A stretch of 64,000 nt of DNA, taken from positions 39,093-103,092 of the forward strand of contig DATBHB010000004.1 of NCBI GenBank assembly GCA_036557705.1, written 5' to 3'. The DNA is from VAZQ01 sp036557705. Its GTDB lineage: Bacteria > Pseudomonadota > Alphaproteobacteria > Rhizobiales > Xanthobacteraceae. Both the position numbers and the translations under genes were made by a program. Under the pieces are notes generated by a model that had not been told where the DNA came from, did no database searches, and was given only the letters and a program-made list of their open reading frames with translations. Below are positions 1-7,933 of the stretch, in pieces (position 1 is the stretch's first letter; every line of letters starts with the position of its first letter).

Positions 1-870
1 GAACAGCCCTCCGTCGGAAACAGTCAGGCGGAACAAACTCACGCGGCGGAACAAACTCGCGAGCCGCAGCCAAGCCCTCCGGCGGCAGCGCCCGAGAGGC
101 AAAGTGCAGCGTCGGGAGCAGCCGGCAGCCTCTGTGAGGCGCTCGCCACGGTGGCCGCAAGCAACAATCTGCCGGTCGATTTCTTCATCCGCCTGATCTG
201 GCAGGAAAGTCGCTTCAAGCCGGACGCGATCAGCCGGGCAGGCGCACAGGGGGTCGCTCAATTCATGCCCGCAACCGCAAGACTGCGCGGTCTTGACAAC
301 CCGTTCAATGCCCTCGAAGCCATTGCCAAGTCGGCTCAGCTGCTGCGTGACCTCCGTAGCGAATTTGGAAACCTTGGCCTGGCGGCAGCGGCGTACAATG
401 CCGGATCTGGACGCGTTCGCGATTGGCTGGGCAGCCGGCGCCCGCTTCCGGGCGAAACGCGCGCCTACGTACGCCTCGTGACCGGCCGCACTGTCGAAGA
501 ATGGGCCGGAGGCCAAACCGACGCCATCGGGATGCCGTCCGTGAAAGACGTGCCGTGCAATGTGGCGGCGACCGCTTTGGTTGCGGCCGAGGGGGGTGGC
601 TCGCCGCCGAAAGCGGAAACCGTCAAGCCATGGGGCGTGGAAGTGGTGGGCGGCCCCACGCCAGCCAAGGCGCTTGTTCGCTACCGTGAATGGCTGCCGA
701 AATACGCTGGCATAGTCGGCGACCGCGAGCCGCACGTCGTCATTCGCGGAATTCTGGGCAATATGGGCGCCGCGCGCGTCCGAGTCGGCGAAGACAGCCA
801 GGCCGCGGCGGCAAAATTGTGCGCCGCGCTGCGGAAGGCCGGTACATATTGTGACGTGCTGCGCAACTGA
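1..870 (+). CDS. Lytic transglycosylase, SLT domain (5' end outside window)
   Basis: The reading frame is open from base 1, so the gene starts upstream of the window. The GTG at 151 would cut into the domain. The first ~40 visible residues are a low-complexity Gln/Glu/Pro/Ala linker. An SLT lytic transglycosylase domain follows, with the catalytic-Glu signature IWQESRFKP, then GAQGVAQFMPATA and the AAAYNAGSGRV motif. This family cleaves the MurNAc-GlcNAc bond of periplasmic peptidoglycan. The C-terminal ~110 residues, after the SLT domain, look like a separate module whose end (VIRGILGNMGAARVRVGED...) resembles the SPOR-like tails of some cell-wall enzymes; that assignment is uncertain. A short secreted protein gene follows 24 bp downstream. 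Confidence 0.85.
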   Translation, partial: EQPSVGNSQAEQTHAAEQTREPQPSPPAAAPERQSAASGAAGSLCEALATVAASNNLPVDFFIRLIWQESRFKPDAISRAGAQGVAQFMPATARLRGLDNPFNALEAIAKSAQLLRDLRSEFGNLGLAAAAYNAGSGRVRDWLGSRRPLPGETRAYVRLVTGRTVEEWAGGQTDAIGMPSVKDVPCNVAATALVAAEGGGSPPKAETVKPWGVEVVGGPTPAKALVRYREWLPKYAGIVGDREPHVVIRGILGNMGAARVRVGEDSQAAAAKLCAALRKAGTYCDVLRN

Positions 871-894
871 ACGCGAACCGGGCGGGAGAAGCAA

Positions 895-1236
895 ATGAGC
901 GGAATTAAGCGCGTGTTGACGTGTGCCGCACTCGGTGCCGGCGTTTTGATTATCTCGGCGGCGACCGCATCGGCGGCGAACGCATCAGCGGCGAACGCAT
1001 CAGCGGCGATCGTTTACAGGGGCACATCCGGTTGGCACGTTCATGAGAAGCATAAGCATCCGATCAAGCCGGTCGAGGTCTTTTTCGCCGACGACTGGCG
1101 CTGGGGTCGAACAAACGACTACCATTGGCGGCTTGAACACGGGATGCGCGGTTACTTGCGCGGGAACAGGTTGATTTGGATAGAACCGTCGTACTTGTAT
1201 CCCTTCTCGCCCCCCGAACCGCCGTTTCGGCGTTGA
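895..1236 (+). CDS. Small secreted protein of unknown function
   Basis: This 113-residue protein starts at ATG 895 behind the purine-rich stretch GGGAGAAG. It begins with a clear Sec signal peptide (basic start, hydrophobic core ~10-22, Ala-rich cleavage region). A 15-bp unit is repeated about 2.5 times at 973-1009 and encodes AANAS repeats at the cleavage region. The mature part is rich in His, Trp and Tyr (HVHEKHKHP, DDWRWGRTNDYHW) and ends in a Pro/Arg tail. I do not recognise the family. It lies just after the transglycosylase gene on the same strand, so co-transcription is possible. The gene ends 5 bp before the convergent gene at 1242. Confidence 0.6.
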   Translation: MSGIKRVLTCAALGAGVLIISAATASAANASAANASAAIVYRGTSGWHVHEKHKHPIKPVEVFFADDWRWGRTNDYHWRLEHGMRGYLRGNRLIWIEPSYLYPFSPPEPPFRR

Positions 1237-1241
1237 GGTTG

Positions 1242-2426
1242 CTATTGCTGTAACGGGTCCCGCGGAGCTTGGCCGTTTGTAAGCAGGGCCCCGTTGGTGT
1301 TGTCTACGGTCGCGGGATCGGGGCCTCGTCGCTCCGCAAAAGCGGCGTCCTCGACGCGCCGGCCATGGAGGAGGCCGGGGAGACCGAGGTTGCCTTCGTG
1401 GCAGCGCGGCTCCGTGTAAAACCGGTTCTCTTCGTCGCTCTGCCTGGAGAACTCCTGCTTGACCGTCCAAGGACGCGCCCACACCGTCGGGTCTTCCATT
1501 GTAACCTCGTAAGACAGCGTGCTTGGGCCGGTGCGCCTCCAGCGCTCAACCAGATGCAGGTTCTCGCGCGATCCAAAAGCATCCGTCTTTGGACTGAAGT
1601 TGGTGACGTCGATCACGAGCGTGTCGCCCTCCCAATGGCCGCGCGAATCGCCGAACCACTGGCGGATGTTGGCGGGCAAATGGGGGCTTCCGTCCATGAC
1701 GATGTTGCGTTGCCAGCCTTGCCCCTGACCTACGTCGTAGGCGATCGAAATGCCGCCCGGAGTCTGCACGATCCGGCGGAAACTGCCGGTATTGCCGCCA
1801 AACTCAGGCAGCCCCGCGGTCAGGCAGCGCTCGGCCAAGTTACTGTCCTCCGGACCGTCGTTACGATCATAACGGCCGGTATTGTAGCGAGGCGGTGCCT
1901 CGGCACGGCGCGGCGAGGGCGTCGGGTCGTATTTCCCACCCGCGCAGCCGGGCAACTTGTTCTTGCAGGTGTCGGTGGATTGCAACAAAGCGAGACGAAA
2001 CTCCCGTTCGGCAGCGGCGATATTCTGCGCCTCCGGTGTCAACGGCGGCAGGCGGCCGTTGGGCGGATCGACAATTTTCGAAGTACGCGCGCCGGTGCGC
2101 TTGGTGGAAAAGAACGTCGCCGCATTATAGGCGCCATTGATCTCGCGCTCGGTCGCAAACCGGGTGAGGATCGCCGACCGCGCTTTGTCGAGGTCGGCGC
2201 GTTGCTCCTCGGTGAAAAATTCCTGGTTCGCGTATTTCGGCGAGCGCTGCAGCGGCGTGTCGAATTCGTCGGTCCAAATCCCCTGCAGATCGGGTTCGCC
2301 CCAGGGTGTAGTCAGCGCCCCCACCCTTCCCTCCCCGGCTTGCGGGATCGCCGGCTGCTGCGCGTAAGCGAGGCCGGCCACTACAGCGAGCGAAAGCGGG
2401 GTCAACAGCGCGAGCGATCTCATCAC
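1242..2426 (-). CDS. Secreted protein of the PWG-PDLQGIW superfamily, function unknown
   Basis: This 394-residue protein has a signal peptide (cleavage after LAYAQ, ~residue 23). The conserved start of the mature protein is PWGEPDLQGIWTDEFDTPLQR. Further on come GHWEGDTLVIDVTNF, an LHLVERW segment, and TVWARPWTVKQEF. This motif set belongs to a large family of secreted hypothetical proteins that is expanded in Bradyrhizobium-like and Acidobacteria genomes. No reaction has been assigned that I know of. It shares the 'GDxLxVDT ... F.G ... RPWT' layout with the proteins at 46086 and 58461, although overall similarity is low. The 5' side faces a 326-bp divergent region containing a degenerate REP. 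Confidence 0.7.
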   Translation of the reverse strand: MMRSLALLTPLSLAVVAGLAYAQQPAIPQAGEGRVGALTTPWGEPDLQGIWTDEFDTPLQRSPKYANQEFFTEEQRADLDKARSAILTRFATEREINGAYNAATFFSTKRTGARTSKIVDPPNGRLPPLTPEAQNIAAAEREFRLALLQSTDTCKNKLPGCAGGKYDPTPSPRRAEAPPRYNTGRYDRNDGPEDSNLAERCLTAGLPEFGGNTGSFRRIVQTPGGISIAYDVGQGQGWQRNIVMDGSPHLPANIRQWFGDSRGHWEGDTLVIDVTNFSPKTDAFGSRENLHLVERWRRTGPSTLSYEVTMEDPTVWARPWTVKQEFSRQSDEENRFYTEPRCHEGNLGLPGLLHGRRVEDAAFAERRGPDPATVDNTNGALLTNGQAPRDPLQQ

Positions 2427-2531
2427 GTTTTCCTCCCTGCGAGTTGTGGCGCATTGCTAAGCTTGGGCCCGCGTGCGTTGCGGCTGAACAACGTATCGTA
2501 GCATCGCGCACCCAACGCATCTACCAGAACC

Positions 2532-2662
2532 GTAGGGCAAAACGCGTGCAAAACCGTCAGCGCGATTGTGCACTTGGCGCTGGTCGAAAGACCGACCGCG
2601 TGCGCAAAATCGCCCTGAATCGGTGTTTCTAGAATCTTGCAGGGCGATTATGCACACCCTAC
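2532..2662. repeat. Degenerate REP/BIME-like element (GTAGGG...CCCTAC)
   Basis: The element begins GTAGGGCAAAACGCG and ends TGCACACCCTAC. Its interior contains GACCGCGTGCGCAAAATCGC, which matches the inner repeat of the better-preserved copies at 45154 and 46974. It is a decayed paired REP between two divergent genes (gap 2427-2752). Apart from it I see no gene in that gap, only the promoter regions of the flanking genes. Confidence 0.6.
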
Positions 2663-2752
2663 GGCGCTCGCGATCCCGAAACGTGCTCTAAGATTGCCCA
2701 GATCGGATATTATGAGCGTTGCCGCTGGTCGTGAAGGCAAACGGGGCTCGCT

Positions 2753-3523
2753 GTGACGACGGTGCGCAAGGAGTTGCTCCTCGGCAGGTTCGGCGCGATC
2801 GCAATCGCCGCCTGCCTGGTTGCTGCGCTGCTGATGGGGGACGCGCGGGCAGCCGAGCCCGCTCGCAAGGTAGCCGTTGTGTCGTTCGGTCTGTTTGGCG
2901 ACCAGGACGTTTTTGAACACGAGGCCACCGGAGCCGCGCAAATCGTCGCTAGCCGCTTCGGAGGCAATCCGGTCATCACCCAGTTCAATAATAAAAAAGG
3001 CGGCGCAGCGACGATCGAGGGGCTCGACACGACGCTGCAGTCGACAGCACAAAAGCTCAACCGCGACCGCGACGTTCTGTTTCTGATCCTCACATCGCAC
3101 GGGGCGTGGAACCACGGTCTTTGGGTCGTGGCCGGGCGGATCAAGCAGATGCTGCCGCCGTGGGCGCTCGGCGCCATGCTCGACCGCACCGGCGTCCGCC
3201 ACAAGGCAATCGTGATATCGGCCTGCTATTCCGGGTCGTTCATCCCCCGCCTTGCCGGGCCGGATGCGATGGTCGTAACGGCGGCCGATGCGAATCATCC
3301 CTCGTTCGGCTGTCAGGACGGGGCCAAGTGGACCTATTTTGGGGACGCTTTTTTCAACGTCGCGCTGCGCCGGGCCGACACGCTGCGAGGCGCATTCGAA
3401 GAGGCCCGTACGCTGGTGAGGGAACGGGAGCTTCGCGAAGGCTTCGATCCGTCAAATCCGCAATTGGCGGGCGGCGAAAACGTGGAACCGTTGCTGGTCG
3501 CCCGTCCTCAACTCGGACATTGA
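2753..3523 (+). CDS. Secreted peptidase C13 (legumain-like caspase fold)
   Basis: This 256-residue protein starts with GTG at 2753. Residues 1-33 form a signal peptide ending in ARA. The catalytic dyad of clan CD peptidases is visible: His116 in LILTSHGAWN and Cys158 in IVISACYSGSF, each after a hydrophobic beta strand. This fits peptidase family C13 (PF01650), which includes legumain, GPI-transamidase subunits and little-studied bacterial members. The protein ends shortly after the core, so there is no prodomain. It should act in the periplasm or outside the cell; its substrate is unknown. It converges on the Bug receptor gene at 3524 with no intergenic base: TGA ends at 3523 and the opposing stop begins at 3524. 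There is no obvious operon partner. Confidence 0.82.
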   Translation: MTTVRKELLLGRFGAIAIAACLVAALLMGDARAAEPARKVAVVSFGLFGDQDVFEHEATGAAQIVASRFGGNPVITQFNNKKGGAATIEGLDTTLQSTAQKLNRDRDVLFLILTSHGAWNHGLWVVAGRIKQMLPPWALGAMLDRTGVRHKAIVISACYSGSFIPRLAGPDAMVVTAADANHPSFGCQDGAKWTYFGDAFFNVALRRADTLRGAFEEARTLVRERELREGFDPSNPQLAGGENVEPLLVARPQLGH

Positions 3524-4579
3524 TTATCGCGGCCGCAGGGCCGCCGCGGTCCGCGCCACGACGGCCGCAGGCGTAGCGGCGACTTTCTTGGCGAGGTCCT
3601 GCAAGAATTCTCCCGGCGCCGGGTCGAACTCCGATTGCGACTTTTCGATCTCGACGAGGAATTCGGGATCGCGGGTCGTCGCCTGGAACGCGTCGCGCAA
3701 CGCCGTGAGCCGGTTCGCCGGAATACCGGGCGGACCCAACAGCGAGCGACTTACCGCCGCGGAGCTGGTATAGAAGGCGAGCGCTGCCCTGGCCTCGGGG
3801 GTCTCGCCCATTTCGACCAGCGTCGGCGTGTCGGGCAGTTCCTTGCTGCGCTGCAAAGCGGCTTGAATCAGCACGTTGATCTTCTTCTGCTCGACCCATT
3901 CCTTGCGCGTGCGCACGATTGAATTCCACGAGTTCTCCAGGGCATCCACCTCACGCCGCTCCATGGCAAGCATGATTTCGGCAGTGCCGTTGTAGCCGGT
4001 CACGATCTTGAACTTCGTTCCGGCGAAGGCATTCAAGAGGCGCGGATACCCTTCTGTGGGGGAAGTCGGGCCCGTGCCGCCGGCGATGGTCTCGTATTTC
4101 CGCACGTCCCCGATGGTCTTGGCGCGCGCCTCGTACCAGCTGATCATCGTTTCCAGAACGCCGGTCATGCGCCCGACATAACTGAATCGGGCGGCATCAT
4201 ATTTCACGCCCGGCGTTCCGAGCGGACCTTCGAGCATCACGGTCTGCGTCACCACTCCAAGGGCAGTCCCATCTTTCGGTGCGACATTGTAGACGTAGTT
4301 GGCTGCACGCAGGCTCCCGCCTCCGGGCATGTTTTGCACGATGACGGTGGGATTGCCGGGGATGTATTTTCCGAGATAGCGCGCAAAAACGCGGGGATAG
4401 AAGTCATAGCTCCCGCCCGGCGAGTAGCCGACATAGATGATGACGGTCTTGCCGCTGTAAAACTCTGCGATGGATTGGGCCTTGGCAGCCGAGTTTGCAG
4501 GCGAGACAAGAGCAAGCGCGGTCAACACGGCTGCGGCGAGTTGCGATTGCATGCGGACGGCTTGGAACTGCATCATCAC
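3524..4579 (-). CDS. Tripartite tricarboxylate transporter receptor (Bug/TctC family)
   Basis: This 351-residue periplasmic solute-binding protein has a signal peptide (~30 residues, ending AKAQ). It shows Bug-family hallmarks: FYSGKTVIIYVGYSPGGSYD near the start (beta1 and the ligand loop), NPTVIVQNMPGGGSLRAANY, and LLGPPGIPANRLTALRDAF in the C-terminal lobe. Bug proteins usually bind carboxylates. No TctA or TctB membrane subunit is encoded nearby, so this is an orphan receptor, as is common where the family is expanded. The alternative N-terminal Met residues (1, 2, 3, 10) cannot be separated. It shares a zero-gap convergent junction with the C13 peptidase gene. Confidence 0.85.
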   Translation of the reverse strand: MMMQFQAVRMQSQLAAAVLTALALVSPANSAAKAQSIAEFYSGKTVIIYVGYSPGGSYDFYPRVFARYLGKYIPGNPTVIVQNMPGGGSLRAANYVYNVAPKDGTALGVVTQTVMLEGPLGTPGVKYDAARFSYVGRMTGVLETMISWYEARAKTIGDVRKYETIAGGTGPTSPTEGYPRLLNAFAGTKFKIVTGYNGTAEIMLAMERREVDALENSWNSIVRTRKEWVEQKKINVLIQAALQRSKELPDTPTLVEMGETPEARAALAFYTSSAAVSRSLLGPPGIPANRLTALRDAFQATTRDPEFLVEIEKSQSEFDPAPGEFLQDLAKKVAATPAAVVARTAAALRPR

Positions 4580-4619
4580 TGTCCTTTCGGCGGCCCGAGA
4601 CAGACGCTAATCGAAGATC

Positions 4620-4749
4620 GTCATCCTGAAGTGCGCGCGCCCGCTGTCTTTGGCGCGCGCCTCGAAGGATGACGGCAACGCTTCGGGACCTTCATCCTTC
4701 GAGGCTCGCACGCAATCAAGAGATTGCGTGCGCGCGCCTCAGGATGACG
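4620..4749. repeat. Tandem pair of Rhizobiales-type palindromic repeats
   Basis: Two hairpin units stand side by side between the Bug receptor and the esterase gene. Unit 1 (4620-4673) runs GTCATCCT...AGGATGAC, with GCGCGCGCC inside. Unit 2 (4691-4749) runs TTCATCCTTCGAGGCTCGC...GCCTCAGGATGA around a GCAATC...GATTGC stem. This ATCCTTCGAGG/CCTCAGGATGA sequence is a very common dispersed palindrome in Bradyrhizobium-like genomes, to my knowledge. Unit 2 lies just 3' of the esterase gene and may serve as its terminator. Confidence 0.75.
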
Positions 4750-4754
4750 AACGC

Positions 4755-5930
4755 TCACCGCGTCTTCTTCGCCTCCGCCGCAAAGGTCTCGTTTAGCCAA
4801 CCCATCATCGCGGCCGCGATCTCGTCACTGTTCTTTTCGAGCATCATCATGTGGCCGTTGCCATGGATGTTGTGGGCCGGCAGCGACATGACGGCCATGC
4901 CGGAGACGCCGGCTTGGCGCAGGTACTTGACCGTGCAGTGATCGTAGCTCGCGTGATAGGACGCTTCCGACGTCACCACCAGCACCGGGATGCTCTGCAA
5001 ATTGACAAGCTGTCGTGCCGGGCTTTTCTGAACCCAGCAGCGCACCAGATCGGGCGCATCGGACTTCTCCTCGCGCACGAACTCGGGCGCGCCCGGCGGA
5101 TCGTAAGTGAGCGGCACTTCGCCGAGCCCCCATCGCTTGGTCGGCGCGGCATCGGCAAACCAGTCCGGCGCGCCTTTGAAAACGACGTCGTGCACGGGCG
5201 GGCCGCTCGGCTCAACAGCGACGATGGCCTTGACCAAGTGCGGCCGTGCATCGGCAATCGGCCAGCCGAATGCGCCCGACTGCGAGTGGGTGAGCACGAT
5301 TGCGGGGCCGATGCGATCGAGCAGCGCTGCGCCGGCATCGCGATTGAGTTCCTGCTGCTTGGCGAAATCCGCAATCGAGGGCACTTGGCTGGCGTAGAAC
5401 TGCTCGAACACCGGATCGCCAGGCTTGCCTGTGCCCGGCCATTGCGTGTGCAGATGCGCCTGCGGCCAGAGTTTCGCGTCCTCGGGACGCGCGAAGCGCT
5501 GTTCGGTGAAGGCGAAGCGCGGCGGCGTCATTGCGCCATAGACCTGCGCCCAATTGGCGGCGCGTCCGCGCGCCACCTGATCGACCACATAGACGGTGTA
5601 ACCGTGGCGCAGGAAATATTGCGCCCAGCCCTCGCGGCCATCGGGCGTCCCGGTGAAATTGGTTCCGGTCTGGCCGCCGCCGTGGATCATCACGAGCGGA
5701 TAGGACTGTTCGACCGTTTGCGGGACCTGAAATTCCACATACATCTGGCCCACCACCGGCGAGCCTTCAATCGAAGTGTCGATCTTGCCGCCGACAAAGA
5801 AATAGCCCTGCCTGGCAATGACGAGCGGGCCGTCGGCAGCGCGGACGCAGGGCGCGAAAGCGGCTGCATCGGCGGCGATAACGGCGATGGCGGCCGCTAT
5901 GGCGTGCATGACATGGCGTTTGCGGAACAT
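4755..5930 (-). CDS. Secreted alpha/beta hydrolase, esterase-713-like
   Basis: This 391-residue protein has a signal peptide (~31 residues, ending VRAAD). It has the alpha/beta-hydrolase core with the oxyanion segment HGGG (83-86). The nucleophile Ser216 lies in the unusual elbow THSQSG rather than GxSxG. The catalytic His lies in HNIHGNGHMMMLEKNS near the C-terminus. The HSQSG elbow and the GREGWAQYFLRHGYTVYVVDQ segment are typical of the Alcaligenes esterase 713 family. The substrate is unknown; a periplasmic carboxylester or small lipophilic ester is likely. It is monocistronic, and the palindromic pair at 4620-4749 lies directly 3' of it. Confidence 0.8.
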   Translation of the reverse strand: MFRKRHVMHAIAAAIAVIAADAAAFAPCVRAADGPLVIARQGYFFVGGKIDTSIEGSPVVGQMYVEFQVPQTVEQSYPLVMIHGGGQTGTNFTGTPDGREGWAQYFLRHGYTVYVVDQVARGRAANWAQVYGAMTPPRFAFTEQRFARPEDAKLWPQAHLHTQWPGTGKPGDPVFEQFYASQVPSIADFAKQQELNRDAGAALLDRIGPAIVLTHSQSGAFGWPIADARPHLVKAIVAVEPSGPPVHDVVFKGAPDWFADAAPTKRWGLGEVPLTYDPPGAPEFVREEKSDAPDLVRCWVQKSPARQLVNLQSIPVLVVTSEASYHASYDHCTVKYLRQAGVSGMAVMSLPAHNIHGNGHMMMLEKNSDEIAAAMMGWLNETFAAEAKKTR

Positions 5931-6085
5931 GTCGCTGGCTCCGGGTCGGTCGATCCTGTTCCGCGAAGGCTATTGCAAGTGGCTCCGCTGTCAAGCATGC
6001 CCACACGCGATGAGCTGCCGCCTTTGCATCCATTGCTGTTTGCAGTATTCCTCGGAATGCCTGCGCACGACGAGACCGCCGCACC

Positions 6086-6289
6086 ATGTTCAAGCTGATC
6101 ACAATCGCGGTAGCACTTATTCCAGTGCTCCTGTTCCTGCGGAATATTTTTGGACGCTCGGCGGTCGTCAAGCAGGCGGTTTCCGAGTTTCAGAAGCAGG
6201 TCGATTACCTCGTCTCCGTGATTCTCTTCCTCATCGCCGTCGCAATCATTTATTCGCTGGTGAACCTGATTCATCCGCTGTGGGGATGA
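6086..6289 (+). CDS. Small two-helix membrane protein, unknown function
   Basis: This 67-residue protein starts at ATG 6086. Residues 1-22 form one hydrophobic segment (FKLITIAVALIPVLLFLRNIFG). A short amphipathic stretch (VVKQAVSEFQKQVDYL) follows, and then a second membrane helix (~residues 42-62). Similar tiny membrane proteins are widespread in Rhizobiales, but I know of no assigned role. It is divergent from the esterase gene, with a 155-bp gap. The composition and predicted topology make a real gene more likely than a shadow. Confidence 0.55.
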   Translation: MFKLITIAVALIPVLLFLRNIFGRSAVVKQAVSEFQKQVDYLVSVILFLIAVAIIYSLVNLIHPLWG

Positions 6290-6307
6290 TCGCGCCGCAG
6301 GCTGTTA

Positions 6308-6460
6308 CCTCTCCCCGAAGGGGAGAGGTCGCCCGCGCTTCAGCGCGGACGGGTGAGGGGGTTCGAGCCTTTCGGTCAGACCGCCCCCCCTCACCCCAAC
6401 CCTCTCCCACCATAGCGCGTCGAAGACGCGCGTAAACGCGCTTATGGGGGAGAGGGAGCG
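6308..6460. repeat. CTCTCCCC-type palindromic repeat cluster
   Basis: The cluster starts with a perfect palindrome, CCTCTCCCCGAAGGGGAGAG, and GCGCTTCAGCGCG follows. The reverse-oriented partner (CCTCACCCCAACCCTCTCCC...GGGGGAGAGGG) comes next. This is another dispersed repeat of Rhizobiales. A short related piece (CTCTCCCGCTTGCGGGGAGAG) occurs near 9360. It fills the space between the small membrane protein and the end of xthA (6290-6548), where I see no gene. Confidence 0.7.
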
Positions 6461-6548
6461 CACCGAGTTCGCCGCACCGCTCTACCCCAATTACAAACGC
6501 CACCGATCGAACTTCGTCGGTGAGCTCACAATCGACGAAGTGCTCCAA

Positions 6549-7364
6549 CTACAGCTCAATTGTTGCCGTGACCGGCACGTGGTCGGAGGGGCGTCTGGCG
6601 GCGCGGTACGACTTGGCGATGTCGATGCGCACCACCCGGTCGGCAAGCGCCTGCGAAACCCAGATGTGGTCGAGGCGGCGACCCTTGTCGGCGGTCTTCC
6701 AGTCGGGCGAGCGATAGCTCCACCAGGTGTAGAGCTTGGCCGGTTCGGGCGTCAGCACGCGCATGGAATCGACCCACTCTCCGGCTCTGGCCGCAAGGGT
6801 AAGCTTCTCGCATTCGATCGGCGTGTGCGAGACGATGCGGAGCATCTGCCGGTGACTCCAGACGTCATGTTCCAGCGGGGCCACGTTGAGATCGCCGAGC
6901 AGGATGGCGCGACCGGATCTGCCCGGCCGCAACGGCTCGCATTCGCGCATCTCGTCGAGAAACGAGAGCTTATGCTCGAATTTCGGGTTGACGGCCGGAT
7001 CGGGTATGTCGCCTCCTGCCGGAACGTAGAAATTGTGCAGCGTGATCTCCTCGCGCAGCCCGGCGCGCTCGCCCAGGACCGCCGACACATGCCGGCAGTC
7101 GTTCTTGGCGCAGAAGGTGCGCACCGTGAAGGTCTCGAACGGCAGCCGCGAGAGTACGACCACGCCGTGATAACCCTTCTGCCCATTGAGCGCGACATGC
7201 TCGTAGCCGAGCCGGCGAAAGCGCTTGAGCGGAAATCTATCGTCGGGGCACTTGGTCTCCTGGAGGCACAGGATGTCCGGCCGGATCGTTTTCACGAATT
7301 TCGCCACAAGTTCGATGCGCAGGCGCACCGAATTGATGTTCCAGGTGGTTAGGGTCAGGCGCAT
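6549..7364 (-). CDS. xthA: Exodeoxyribonuclease III (AP endonuclease)
   Basis: This 271-residue member of the exonuclease/endonuclease/phosphatase superfamily matches the usual ExoIII length. Visible motifs are TWNINSVRLR at the start, the metal-binding Glu in LCLQETKCP, LHNFYVPAGGD, GDLNVAP (Asp/Asn), YTWWSYRS, and RLDHIWVS with the final SDHVPV (catalytic His). The enzyme cuts DNA 5' of abasic sites and removes 3' blocking groups in base-excision repair. It stands alone on the minus strand. Confidence 0.95.
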   Translation of the reverse strand: MRLTLTTWNINSVRLRIELVAKFVKTIRPDILCLQETKCPDDRFPLKRFRRLGYEHVALNGQKGYHGVVVLSRLPFETFTVRTFCAKNDCRHVSAVLGERAGLREEITLHNFYVPAGGDIPDPAVNPKFEHKLSFLDEMRECEPLRPGRSGRAILLGDLNVAPLEHDVWSHRQMLRIVSHTPIECEKLTLAARAGEWVDSMRVLTPEPAKLYTWWSYRSPDWKTADKGRRLDHIWVSQALADRVVRIDIAKSYRAARRPSDHVPVTATIEL

Positions 7365-7552
7365 TTGGCGGAGGCGATACGAATCGAACGGTCAACAGAC
7401 CTATGTCAGTAGACTTCGACGGCCTGGATTTCAACCATCCGCTAGTTTGGTCTTCAAAGGTTGCCTACATACCAAGAGGCTTGCGCCTTCTCGATGCAAA
7501 AACGCCAAGTTTTGACTGCTGCTGAAGGCAAAATTGTAGTACCGCTGTTGCC

Positions 7553-7933
7553 ATGAATGCACACGAGACAACGACCAAATTGCCTGAGCACAAGGGCTCG
7601 CAACTGGATTTCGATACCCTGAGGGCCGCACGCTCCTTCATGCGGCATCTTGCTGAACGCTACCGCGTGCGCGAAGCGATCTTGTTCGGCAGTCGTGCGC
7701 GCCATACCCACCGACCCGACAGCGACGCCGATATCGCGGTCGTGCTGCAGGGCGAGCACGGCAACCGCACGGCCGCGGCGCTGGACATGGCCGGCATTGC
7801 TTTCGAGGTAATGATGGAAACCGGTGTGTTGGTTGACGCGTTGCCGCTGTGGGCCGACGATTTCGAACAGCCGGGGACCTTTCGCAATTCGCGCCTGCTC
7901 GAGCATATTCGGCGAGAGGGCGTACGGTTGTGA
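7553..7933 (+). CDS. mntA: MNT-type nucleotidyltransferase, antitoxin of an MNT/HEPN pair
   Basis: This 126-residue protein has the minimal nucleotidyltransferase signature GSx10DxD (FGSRARHTHRPDSDADIAVV, about residues 44-63). A second acidic segment lies in VLVDALPLWADDF. In studied HEPN/MNT modules, MntA adds AMP groups to the HEPN RNase and silences it. The HEPN gene overlaps by 4 bp (GTGA), so translation is probably coupled. About 30 residues precede the domain (MNAHETTTKLPEHKGSQLDFDTL), slightly longer than the minimal family. Confidence 0.85.
   Translation: MNAHETTTKLPEHKGSQLDFDTLRAARSFMRHLAERYRVREAILFGSRARHTHRPDSDADIAVVLQGEHGNRTAAALDMAGIAFEVMMETGVLVDALPLWADDFEQPGTFRNSRLLEHIRREGVRL

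Noticed and set aside
1269..2501. A 410-codon plus-strand frame opposite the secreted protein at 1242-2426
   Set aside because: The minus-strand frame has a signal peptide and family motifs; the plus frame has neither.
4851..6098. A 415-codon plus-strand frame opposite the esterase gene
   Set aside because: Antisense shadow; the esterase on the minus strand has a full catalytic triad and signal peptide.
7369..7450. TGGCGGAGGCGATACGAATCGAACGG, resembling the 3' end of a tRNA on the minus strand
   Set aside because: No matching acceptor stem or anticodon arm can be formed downstream; at most a decayed fragment.
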